10,304 bases of DNA from an uncultured Bacilli bacterium (GTDB lineage: Bacteria; Bacillota_I; Bacilli_A; RF39; UBA660), in assembly GCA_947623645.1 (NCBI GenBank), contig CANQHK010000034.1, positions 1 through 10,304 of the forward strand, written 5' to 3'. Below are positions 1 through 6,495 of the stretch, piece by piece. Made by a program: the position numbers and the translations under genes. Positions within the stretch are counted from its first letter, which is position 1; each line of letters opens with the position of its first letter. The notes under the pieces are model-generated. The model was not told where the DNA came from. It saw only the letters and a list, made by a program, of their open reading frames with translations, and did no database searches.

Positions 1-291
1 TGGGAGATGATACTCCGAAGAGAAGTCAAAATAGAAAAAGAAAAAGCCTTGGAAAAGGGGTTAGAAAAAGGAAAAAACTTGGGGCTTGAAGAAGGTAAAA
101 CGATTGGCCTTGAAGAAGGTAGAACAATTGGTTTAAAAGAAGGAAGAAAGAATGCCCTTCTAGAGACGGCTATGTTACTTTTAGAGAATGGAGCAGAAGT
201 TGAATTGGTAGCAAAATCTACAAATCTTCCTTTAAAACAGGTAAAATCTTTAAAGAAATCTTTAGCAAAGCAAAAGAAAGATTCTATTTAA
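1..291 (+). CDS. C-terminal tail of Rpn-family (PD-(D/E)XK) nuclease/transposase-like protein, 5' partial
   Basis: The frame is open to the left edge (TGG GAG before the first ATG at 7), so this is most likely the end of a longer gene rather than a 94-residue protein. What is visible is a highly charged helix with four 8-residue repeats of pattern GLEEGKTI (58-153), then a short helical segment (LLENGAEVELVAKSTNLPLKQV) that looks like a small helix-turn-helix-type end and a Lys-rich C terminus. Rpn/transposase_31 proteins typically end in such a G-x-x-E-G repeat tail followed by a segment of this kind. Their catalytic PD-(D/E)XK domain lies upstream and is outside the window. In characterised Rpn proteins (E. 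coli RpnA) the nuclease promotes RecA-independent recombination. The assignment rests only on the tail; other proteins with G-x-x-E-G repeats are possible. Confidence 0.6.
   Translation, partial: WEMILRREVKIEKEKALEKGLEKGKNLGLEEGKTIGLEEGRTIGLKEGRKNALLETAMLLLENGAEVELVAKSTNLPLKQVKSLKKSLAKQKKDSI
58..153 (+). repeat. Four tandem 24-nt units encoding G-L-x-E-G-x-x-x repeats
   Basis: Four in-frame 24-base units encode GLEKGKNL, GLEEGKTI, GLEEGRTI and GLKEGRKN. Units 2 and 3 are nearly identical in DNA (both contain CTTGAAGAAGGTA), while units 1 and 4 have drifted. Such arrays can gain or lose units by slippage. Confidence 0.8.
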
Positions 292-303
292 GTAGAAATT
301 TTT
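282..303 (+). terminator. Possible weak terminator overlapping the stop of the Rpn-like gene
   Basis: TTCTA (282-286) pairs with TAGAA (293-297) around a 6-nt loop containing the stop codon, followed by a short T run (299-303). A 5-bp A/T-rich stem is weak, so this may be chance. Confidence 0.2.
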
Positions 304-347
304 AAATATGAAAACTAGCCAAATAAGTTTATTTATATTCTTAAACA

Positions 348-356
348 TGGTATAAT
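348..356 (+). promoter_or_regulatory. Extended -10 promoter for the HipA-like gene
   Basis: TGG followed by TATAAT is a perfect extended -10 element. The hexamer 17 bases upstream (TTTATT, 328-333) matches the -35 consensus poorly, which is usual for extended -10 promoters. Transcription would begin near 363. The first ribosome site and ATG on that transcript belong to the mini-ORF at 391. Confidence 0.6.
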
Positions 357-390
357 AATCGTATAAATGTTTACACATGAGGTCGAAAAA

Positions 391-426
391 ATGATTGTTT
401 TTTATGACTATGTGGGTCTTAAATGA
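391..426 (+). CDS. Possible 11-codon leader mini-ORF before the HipA-like gene
   Basis: The ORF is ATG at 391 to TGA at 424-426, encoding MIVFYDYVGLK. It has a GAGG ribosome site (379-382) 8 bases upstream, better placed than any site for the following gene. Its TGA overlaps the ATG at 423 and abuts the ATG at 426, both in the HipA-like reading frame, which is the arrangement of translational coupling. No known family is recognised. It could be a leader peptide, the relic of a degraded upstream gene, or chance. Confidence 0.25.
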   Translation: MIVFYDYVGLK

Positions 427-449
427 TGGAAAAGGAATGTGTGGTTTAT

Positions 450-1643
450 ATGAAATGTATACTTATGAACAAAAATGTAGAAGTATTAATCGCTGAATAT
501 AACGAAACTTCAAAGTTCTTTGACCAAATATATGAGATTAAAAATATTTTGTATGCTCCCTATATTTTAAAAAGTTTTTATGTAGAAAATGATATTCATG
601 ATACTCTTTTTAGAACAAATTTAAGTGAATGGTTTAAAGGAAGAGGAATTCCCTCATGGCGTGATAAATTGGATTTATTATTACATCGATTAAATATAAC
701 AGCTCCTTATGAACTTTTAGATAAAGCTTTTGGATTATCTTTATCGGATCAATATTGGCTAAAACCAGAAGGTAGTAATATTTCGTATGATGATATTAAT
801 TTTTTTGATCATGATTTTGATTATGCCGAATTTATGGAGGCATCTTTATCCATGAATAGTGGATCAATAACCAAAGAAACTTCTTTGAAAACTCCGAATA
901 ATACTACGGATGGAATGCTTAGAAAAGCTTGGATTATTGAAAATGGTACAAGATATTTATTAAAAGGTGGTTACAAAAATGAAGTTTTGCAACCATTTAA
1001 TGAAGCATTAGCTAGTGAAATATGCAAGAGACTAGGTTTTCATCATGTAGAATATACAATCGAACCATACAAAGATATGGTTGTATCGAAATGTCCTTGT
1101 TTTATAACAAAAGATACAGAATTTGTTCCTTGTTATCAAATTCGAAATGATATGCAACGACATGATAGTATAAAAGATTATGAAGAATATATTAAAAAAT
1201 TAGAAGACCATCATATAGAAAATGCTCGTGAAAAAGTAGAAAATATGTATATTTTAGATTTTCTTATTATGAACGAAGATAGACATTTAAATAATTTTGG
1301 AATTATAAGAGATGTTAATACGTTAGAGTGGATTGATGTTGCGCCTATATTTGATAATGGGCAAAGCTTAAATGTTGAATATTATGATGAAGAAGAGTTA
1401 TATATTTCAGGTAATGGAAGAATGTTCTATGAAGTTAAACCTTTTGATGAAATCATAAAAGTTGTAAAAAACTTAAAAAGAATTGATTTATCAAAACTCG
1501 ATGGTTTAGTAGAATGGTTTGATGATTTATTGCATGAATATCAATATATTACTAAAATGAGTGACAAAAGAATTCATCAATTATGTATTTTGTTAAATCG
1601 ACAAATTGATCGATTAAAAGAATTCATTTTAAATAGTCCTTAG
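450..1643 (+). CDS. HipA-fold kinase-like protein
   Basis: A 397-residue protein with a HipA-type kinase C-terminal domain. Counting from the ATG at 450, K172 in LLKGG and E185 in FNEALA fit the ATP-site lysine and its partner glutamate. N275-E-D277-R-H...N matches the HipA catalytic loop N-x-D-x-H-x-x-N, and D302 in FDNG sits where the metal-binding Asp belongs. The N-terminal third carries signatures of a Firmicutes HipA-domain family: GLSLSDQYW, a DINFFDHDF stretch, and NNTTDGMLRKAW just before the kinase lobe. In that family the protein begins M-K-x-x-L-M-x-K-N, which favours the ATG at 450; the frame also allows 423 (406 residues). HipA phosphorylates a translation factor or tRNA synthetase, but this subfamily's target is unknown to me. 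No HipB-like HTH antitoxin is visible beside it. All catalytic residues appear intact. Confidence 0.75.
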   Translation: MKCILMNKNVEVLIAEYNETSKFFDQIYEIKNILYAPYILKSFYVENDIHDTLFRTNLSEWFKGRGIPSWRDKLDLLLHRLNITAPYELLDKAFGLSLSDQYWLKPEGSNISYDDINFFDHDFDYAEFMEASLSMNSGSITKETSLKTPNNTTDGMLRKAWIIENGTRYLLKGGYKNEVLQPFNEALASEICKRLGFHHVEYTIEPYKDMVVSKCPCFITKDTEFVPCYQIRNDMQRHDSIKDYEEYIKKLEDHHIENAREKVENMYILDFLIMNEDRHLNNFGIIRDVNTLEWIDVAPIFDNGQSLNVEYYDEEELYISGNGRMFYEVKPFDEIIKVVKNLKRIDLSKLDGLVEWFDDLLHEYQYITKMSDKRIHQLCILLNRQIDRLKEFILNSP

Positions 1644-1740
1644 AATATTCTGTATAAGTTGGATAATAAGGATGTGATATGAAAAATAAAAGATTCAATC
1701 GTAATTGTTAAAAAATAGTGAATTAAAATAGGAGTAGAAT

Positions 1741-3126
1741 ATGAAGTATGAAAAGTATTTAATAAAAAAGGGAAAATTGGATTTATTGTCTTCTTTAAAA
1801 GCTTTGGATAAAAAGCTATTGAATGAAAAACTGAAAGAATTTGGTCTTGATGATATATATGAATTAAGAGATTTTATTTTGGATGATTTTGAATTTTGTT
1901 TAAATATATCTAAAGATGATCCTTTTACTAAAATGTATTTTGAAAGATTAAGGAATCATGAGAACTCTGGGGAGATGTCCGTTTATGATGATGATGTAGA
2001 ATCTCTTCTGGTTTTTGTTTATAAGGATGGTAATTCTTATTCTTATTATATTCCAACGGAAATAAAAGAAATTATTAATCGATTATTGGGTAGTATGGCG
2101 CCGGAAGAAAGATTTAATTTAGTGAATGCTGCCAATACTCCAATTATTAAAGATTTGAAAGGACTTCTTGAGACTTTAACGATTTCTGATTTAAAGAATA
2201 TAGGAAATTTGTTGTTTGTTAATCGACTAAGTAATAAACCTAAAAAAGAACTTGTTAAAATTATTTATAGTGCTCTTACGGATAAAGATAAATTAACGAA
2301 TTTAATAGAAAGATTTATCGATAAAGAGTTTAAATTGTTAAAAGATTTAATGAAAAATAAGGGGACTATTCAAGATAATCATATCAGTATGGAAGTCTAT
2401 CATTTCTTATATGTAACGGGTGTCGTATTTCTATTTCGAAGAGAAAATAAATTTTATATTTCTATGACGGATGATGTTTATAATGTTATTAAAGAGATTG
2501 ATTTAAAAAAGATTCAAAAAATCGTCGATGAAAATACGAAAGTATATAATTTAGTTCGATCTATGGTTGAATTATACGGAGTTGTTTCCTATCAACATTT
2601 AGATTACTACTATAGTTTATATTATGGAAATGGTAATGTATTGGATGTACCACTTAATGCATTGTTATTCTGTGCTAGAGCTGATAATATAGGTACCACG
2701 CATAACGATCATAACCTATATTTTATTCATAAGATTCTACAATTTCGAGATTTAGAACCTGTATTTGATGATATTCTTTCAAGACAAGAAAACATAAAAG
2801 AGAAACCTATTTCATTAGAGGAATTGCTTCAATATTCTGATTATAATTATTATGAAGAAACGGATGCTAAAAATAAATTTAAAAAATATTTGAAAAAGAA
2901 AAATATACCATCAGATATTATTGAAGATATTATTAAAACTATTTCTGATATGTATCGATTAGGTAATGAATATATCGGTATTTCAATCGAAATGCTTCAA
3001 AAACATGGGTTAGAGATAACAGAAAAAAATTCTCAGGAAATATTAAATTATTTAATAGAAATATATAATCATTCTAGAATATGGTTAAATAATGGATGGA
3101 CACCAATTGAGATGAGACAAGAGTAA
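1741..3126 (+). CDS. Uncharacterised 461-residue protein, possible SAP/Rho-N-like segment
   Basis: I do not recognise this protein with certainty. It is acidic, helical and cytosolic, with no signal peptide or membrane segment. Residues about 147-180 (ISDLKNIGNLL...KPKKELVKII) resemble the SAP/Rho N-terminal helix-extended-helix pattern 'L..IA..L......K.ELI..I'. Residues about 197-250 could form a small winged-helix-like unit ending in a beta pair. The tail N443-H-S-R-I-W-L-N-N-G-W-T-P-I-E-M resembles the 'NNTRxWxxxGxTPxE' tail of Firmicutes proteins that often carry SEC-C zinc knuckles; no Cys-rich knuckle is present here. The start is firm: an AGGAG site (1730-1734) lies 6 bases before the ATG. 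It sits 97 bases after the HipA-like gene and 37 before the UPF0158 gene with no terminator between, so co-transcription is plausible. Confidence 0.55.
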   Translation: MKYEKYLIKKGKLDLLSSLKALDKKLLNEKLKEFGLDDIYELRDFILDDFEFCLNISKDDPFTKMYFERLRNHENSGEMSVYDDDVESLLVFVYKDGNSYSYYIPTEIKEIINRLLGSMAPEERFNLVNAANTPIIKDLKGLLETLTISDLKNIGNLLFVNRLSNKPKKELVKIIYSALTDKDKLTNLIERFIDKEFKLLKDLMKNKGTIQDNHISMEVYHFLYVTGVVFLFRRENKFYISMTDDVYNVIKEIDLKKIQKIVDENTKVYNLVRSMVELYGVVSYQHLDYYYSLYYGNGNVLDVPLNALLFCARADNIGTTHNDHNLYFIHKILQFRDLEPVFDDILSRQENIKEKPISLEELLQYSDYNYYEETDAKNKFKKYLKKKNIPSDIIEDIIKTISDMYRLGNEYIGISIEMLQKHGLEITEKNSQEILNYLIEIYNHSRIWLNNGWTPIEMRQE

Positions 3127-3163
3127 AAATAAACTAGAAAATAGAATAATTTAAGGAGGAGTT

Positions 3164-3568
3164 ATGAAAGTAAAATTAGATGATATAATGGAAGCTTTAG
3201 AATTTGTTCACGATGGAATGGATGCAAATGCTTATTTAAATCCAGAGACTTATGAAATTGTTTATATTGATGAATATATGAATATTTCTGCAGAAGAAAA
3301 AGAAAAGGTATATGATGAGTATATAAGTTTTCCTACAAAATATTCTATCGATGAATACAGTATAATGGAGAAATTTATTGAAACAATAGAAGATGAAAAA
3401 CTTTACAATCAATTATGTATAGCAATAAATGGTAGTGGTGCATTTAGAAGATTTAAAGATACTTGTATTAATTTTGACATTATTGATAATTGGTATAAAT
3501 TTAGAGAAGAAAAATATAAAGAACTTGCTATTCAATGGTGTAAAGATAATAATATAGAATATATTTAG
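3164..3568 (+). CDS. UPF0158 family protein
   Basis: A 134-residue acidic protein that matches the UPF0158 family, whose function is not established. It has an N-terminal segment with a short beta hairpin (LNPETYEIVYID, 25-36) and a helical middle. The family signature N-G-S-G-A-F-R-R-F-K-D is at 89-99, followed by D-N-W-Y-K-F-R-E-E at 108-116 and a C-terminal helix ending in AIQWCKDNNIEYI. Length is typical for the family. A strong AAGGAGGA site (3153-3160) lies 3 bases before the ATG (core GGAG about 5 bases away), fixing the start. It follows the 461-residue gene by 37 bases and is probably its operon partner. No terminator follows it clearly; the 187-base gap to bipA contains an A/T-rich hairpin and the bipA promoter. 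Confidence 0.8.
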   Translation: MKVKLDDIMEALEFVHDGMDANAYLNPETYEIVYIDEYMNISAEEKEKVYDEYISFPTKYSIDEYSIMEKFIETIEDEKLYNQLCIAINGSGAFRRFKDTCINFDIIDNWYKFREEKYKELAIQWCKDNNIEYI

Positions 3569-3726
3569 ATTTAGAAAATTTTTGAAAAAGAAGATTAATG
3601 CTGCAGGAATGATTATTTTTAGGAATCAATCGTTAAAGTGGGATTCATTATAATCATGATTGATAAAATTATGGATAAAAACTTTGTAAATATCGTAAAA
3701 TTTCTCTTTCTTTTTTTTTGAATCTA

Positions 3727-3735
3727 TGTTATAAT
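3727..3735 (+). promoter_or_regulatory. Extended -10 promoter for bipA
   Basis: TGT followed by TATAAT, preceded by a T-rich tract (3711-3719). The -35 position (3707-3712, TTTCTT) is poor. Predicted transcription start near 3742 gives a leader of only about 20-25 bases before the bipA ATG. Confidence 0.6.
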
Positions 3736-3764
3736 CATGTTCGTTTGGAAAGAAGTTGAAAGAT

Positions 3765-5573
3765 ATGAAAAAAAGAAATGTAGCTATTATTGCCCATGTT
3801 GACCATGGTAAAACAACTCTTGTTGATGAAATTTTAAAAACCAGTGGAATGTTTCGAGAAAATGAAGATGTATCCAACGTTACGATGGATTCGAATGCTT
3901 TGGAAAAAGAACGTGGAATTACGATTTTAGCAAAAACGACAGCTTTGGATTATAAAGATTATCGTATTAATATTTTAGATACTCCAGGACATGCTGACTT
4001 CGGTGGAGAAGTTGAGAGAATTATGAATATGGTGGATGGAGTTATTTTAGTTGTCGATGCTTATGAAGGAACCATGCCTCAAACCCGTTTTGTATTAAAA
4101 AAAGCATTGGAAGCTCATGTTAAACCTTTGGTTGTTATTAATAAAGTAGATAAACCAAGTGCCAGATGCAAACAAGTTGTTGATGAAGTTTTAGATTTAT
4201 TTATCGAACTTGGTGCTGATGAGGAATGGTTGGATTTTAAAGTTGTTTATGCTAGTGCTTTAAATGGAACTTGTAGTTTAAGTGATGATTTATCGACACA
4301 AACTCCTGGCTTTGAAGAACTTTTGGATTTAATTATTTCAGAAATTCCAGCTCCATCTGGAGATCCTGCTCTTCCTTTACAATTTCAACCAGCCTTATTA
4401 GATTATAATGACTATGTTGGTCGTATTGGAATTGGACGAGTTCATAATGGAGAAATTCATGTTGGAGAAATGGTTAGTTGTATGCGATTAGATGGTACAG
4501 TAAAACAATTCCGGGTTCAAAAACTTTTTGGATTTTTAGGAATGCAACGTTTAGAAATTGAAAAAGCAGAAGCAGGAGACATCGTTGCTGTTGCAGGTTT
4601 ATCCGATATTTCGGTTGGAGAGACTTTATGTGAAATTGGAAAAGAAAATGCTCTTCCGATTCTTCATATCGATGAACCGACTCTTCAAATGACATTTGGA
4701 ACCAATTCTTCTCCTTTTGTTGGACAGGAAGGAAAACTTTTAACGGCACGACAAATTGAAGATCGCCTTTATAAAGAAATGCAAAGAGATGTTAGTTTGA
4801 AAGTAGAACCTGCTGATGCCGAGAGTTTCTTAGTTTCTGGAAGAGGGGAATTACATCTTGCAATTTTAATTGAAAACTTACGAAGAGAAGGATTTGAAAT
4901 CGAAGTTTCAAAACCAGTTGTTATTATGAAAGAAATCGATGGAGTTTTGTGTGAACCTTGGGAAGAATTACAGATTGAAACACCAGAAGAAAGCGTAGGT
5001 TCTATTATCGAACAACTTGGTAGTAGGGGAGCCGTTATGGAATCGATGACTAATTTTGAAAATCAGGTTCGACTTCTTTACTCGATTCCATCTCGTGGGT
5101 TAATTGGATTTATGACAGATTTTATGACCTTAACAAAAGGATATGGAATTATTAATCATACTTTTAAAGAATATCGTCCTTATCAAGAAATCCAAATTGG
5201 AGAAAGAAAGCTTGGAGTTTTAGTTTCTACTGAAAATGGAAAATCTTCTGCTTATGCTCTTGGACAGTTAGAAGACAGGGGAGTTATGTTTATTGAACCA
5301 GGAGTTTTGGTGTATGAAGGAATGATTGTCGGAGAATGTAATCGCGAAAACGATTTAGCTGTCAACGTTGTTAAGGGAAAACAATTAACCAATATGCGTG
5401 CTGCTTCTGCTGATAAGACGGTCGTTTTAAAAAGACCTCGTCCGATTTCTTTGGAATACGCTTTGGACTATATTAATAACGATGAATTGATTGAAGTTAC
5501 ACCTTCTTCTATTCGTCTTCGAAAAAGAATTTTAAATACAGAACAAAGAAAGAAGTTTGATGCAAGAAAATAA
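3765..5573 (+). CDS. typA: Ribosome-associated translational GTPase BipA/TypA
   Basis: A 602-residue translation-factor GTPase of the EF-G superfamily that binds ribosomes and aids 50S assembly and stress growth. All GTPase motifs are intact: P-loop A-H-V-D-H-G-K-T (about 10-17), E-R-G-I-T (49-53), D-T-P-G-H (72-76), N-K-V-D (126-129) and S-A-L (164-166). They are followed by a beta-barrel domain 2, EF-G-like domains III and V (SGRGELHLAILIENLRREG region; SIPSRGLIGF), and the BipA-specific C-terminal part with NMRAASADK. Length is normal for the family. The frame could start at a TTG at 3756, but the ATG at 3765 fits better: it gives the usual short M-K-K-R-N-V-A-I-I-A-H N terminus and places AGAAG about 9 bases upstream. 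It has its own promoter and terminator, so it appears monocistronic. Confidence 0.97.
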   Translation: MKKRNVAIIAHVDHGKTTLVDEILKTSGMFRENEDVSNVTMDSNALEKERGITILAKTTALDYKDYRINILDTPGHADFGGEVERIMNMVDGVILVVDAYEGTMPQTRFVLKKALEAHVKPLVVINKVDKPSARCKQVVDEVLDLFIELGADEEWLDFKVVYASALNGTCSLSDDLSTQTPGFEELLDLIISEIPAPSGDPALPLQFQPALLDYNDYVGRIGIGRVHNGEIHVGEMVSCMRLDGTVKQFRVQKLFGFLGMQRLEIEKAEAGDIVAVAGLSDISVGETLCEIGKENALPILHIDEPTLQMTFGTNSSPFVGQEGKLLTARQIEDRLYKEMQRDVSLKVEPADAESFLVSGRGELHLAILIENLRREGFEIEVSKPVVIMKEIDGVLCEPWEELQIETPEESVGSIIEQLGSRGAVMESMTNFENQVRLLYSIPSRGLIGFMTDFMTLTKGYGIINHTFKEYRPYQEIQIGERKLGVLVSTENGKSSAYALGQLEDRGVMFIEPGVLVYEGMIVGECNRENDLAVNVVKGKQLTNMRAASADKTVVLKRPRPISLEYALDYINNDELIEVTPSSIRLRKRILNTEQRKKFDARK

Positions 5574-5585
5574 CTTCTTTTTTTT
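5549..5585 (+). terminator. Intrinsic terminator spanning the bipA stop codon
   Basis: AAAGAAGTT (5549-5557) pairs perfectly with AACTTCTTT (5572-5580) around a 14-base loop, followed by eight T (5578-5585). The TAA stop (5571-5573) lies at the loop/3'-arm junction, so the last codons of bipA form the terminator's 5' arm. Confidence 0.7.
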
Positions 5586-5594
5586 ATCAATTCG

Positions 5595-5603
5595 TGGTAT
5601 AAT
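5595..5603 (+). promoter_or_regulatory. Extended -10 promoter for the pilin-lspA-rluD-rhomboid unit
   Basis: TGG followed by TATAAT, identical to the element at 348-356. Its -35 position (5575-5580, TTCTTT) would fall within the bipA terminator. Predicted start near 5610 leaves a leader of about a dozen bases before the ATG at 5623. Confidence 0.6.
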
Positions 5604-5622
5604 ACTTTTGGGACGGTGTGAT

Positions 5623-6063
5623 ATGAAAAAAAATGCATTTACTTTAATTGAATTATTGGCAGTTATTGTTATTCTTGGAATTATTTCTACAATAGCTACA
5701 GTTTCTTATACTAGATATATTTCCAAATCGGACAATGCTGCTTATGAAGATGGGGAAAAGACAATGGAAGCTGCGGCAGAAAGTTATTTGACTTATTGTA
5801 GTACAAATCCACTCGCTGATGGTAGTAGGTGTCCAGTGATTCCAGAAAAAGGGGCTGCTCCTATTGAAGTTTCTTTATCCGATTTAACATCTTTAGGTTT
5901 TATGCAAAATATTGTTGATCCAGAGGGAACAGGATATTGCAGTGGAAAAGTTTTCATTGCGAATAAAAATAATGCTGCAGCCGTAAATACTTATGATTTA
6001 GAATTTACAGCTTGTCTTGTTTGTAAGAATTATCAAAGCAAGGATAGTATATGCGCAGAATAA
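5623..6063 (+). CDS. Type IV prepilin-like (pseudopilin) protein
   Basis: A 146-residue protein with a class-A prepilin N terminus: short basic leader M-K-K-N-A, then F6-T-L-I-E10-L-L and a 20-residue hydrophobic helix (AVIVILGIISTIATV). Glu10 is the conserved +5 Glu needed for pilin assembly. The residue before the cleavage site is Ala5 instead of the usual Gly; prepilin peptidases can tolerate Ala. The globular part holds six Cys (59, 70, 106, 131, 134, 144), suggesting disulfides outside the cell. ComGC-like competence pilin or T2S-like pseudopilin are both possible. No other pilus genes are in the window. The frame is open upstream to 5557, but the ATG at 5623 is required by the prepilin motif and follows the promoter; its ribosome site is only GGTG (5615-5618). 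Its 3' end overlaps lspA by 13 bases. Confidence 0.85.
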   Translation: MKKNAFTLIELLAVIVILGIISTIATVSYTRYISKSDNAAYEDGEKTMEAAAESYLTYCSTNPLADGSRCPVIPEKGAAPIEVSLSDLTSLGFMQNIVDPEGTGYCSGKVFIANKNNAAAVNTYDLEFTACLVCKNYQSKDSICAE

Positions 6064-6494
6064 CTTACTTTCTTTCTCTTTTCCTTATCTTTTTTGATCA
6101 ATTCTCAAAAATTCTTGTTTTGAATACATTAGAATATGGGAAAAGTGTTGTTATAGTTCCTTCTTTTTTCTCTTTTACAAGAGTTCAAAATACGGGAGGA
6201 GCTTTTAGTATCTTGTCAGAAAATCGAATTTTTCTGATTTTCGTAAGTTTTTTGGTTCTCTTTCTTTTTCTTTTTTATTTAAGAAAAAAAACACCTGAAA
6301 ATCTTTTTTCAGCAATTTCTCTTGGGCTAGTTTTAGGAGGACTTGTTGGAAATTTAATCGATCGAATTTTTCGAGGAGGAGTTATTGACTTTTTGGATTT
6401 TACTATTTTTGGATATTCTTTTCCTATTTTTAATTTAGCGGATATTTTTATTGTTATAGGAGTTTTTCTTCTTCTTTTCGAAGAAGTGAGGTGA
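6051..6494 (+). CDS. lspA: Lipoprotein signal peptidase (signal peptidase II)
   Basis: A 147-residue membrane aspartyl peptidase that cleaves signal peptides of diacylglyceryl-modified prolipoproteins after Lgt. There are four hydrophobic segments (about 5-24, 58-77, 86-102, 125-143). Conserved motifs are present: D16 in FFDQFSK, N47-T-G-G-A-F-S, G-N101-L-I-D104-R with G-G-V-I-D-F-L-D after it, and F-N128-L-A-D131. D104 and D131 are the catalytic aspartates by comparison with E. coli LspA. Length is close to the family's usual 150-165. The ATG lies inside the end of the pilin gene with AAGGA (6040-6044) 6 bases upstream, indicating coupled translation. The TGA stop overlaps the GTG start of rluD. 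Confidence 0.95.
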   Translation: MRRITYFLSLFLIFFDQFSKILVLNTLEYGKSVVIVPSFFSFTRVQNTGGAFSILSENRIFLIFVSFLVLFLFLFYLRKKTPENLFSAISLGLVLGGLVGNLIDRIFRGGVIDFLDFTIFGYSFPIFNLADIFIVIGVFLLLFEEVR

Positions 6495-6495
6495 T
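6488..6495 (+). promoter_or_regulatory. Ribosome binding site that bears on the rluD start
   Basis: GAGGTGAT matches the anti-Shine-Dalgarno complement over eight bases and lies across the lspA stop. It is ideally placed for a GTG at 6500 and overlaps the GTG at 6491, leaving the rluD start ambiguous between the two. Confidence 0.5.

Noticed and set aside
1642..1651. Ten-base palindrome AGAATATTCT at the end of the HipA-like gene
   Set aside because: Five-base arms in A/T-rich DNA are expected several times per 10 kb; nothing else marks it as an operator.
3649..3654. TATAAT upstream of bipA as a second promoter
   Set aside because: No TG extension and no -35 match; the element at 3727-3735 is better placed and complete.
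3756..3764. TTG start for bipA
   Set aside because: The ATG nine bases later gives the usual BipA N terminus and better ribosome-site spacing.
3626..3877. Minus-strand ORF of 83 codons
   Set aside because: It covers the bipA promoter and its first GTPase motif on the opposite strand and has no family resemblance; shadow of bipA.
4474..4749. Minus-strand ORF of 91 codons
   Set aside because: Lies wholly within bipA domain 2/III; low-complexity antisense translation, no recognisable domain.
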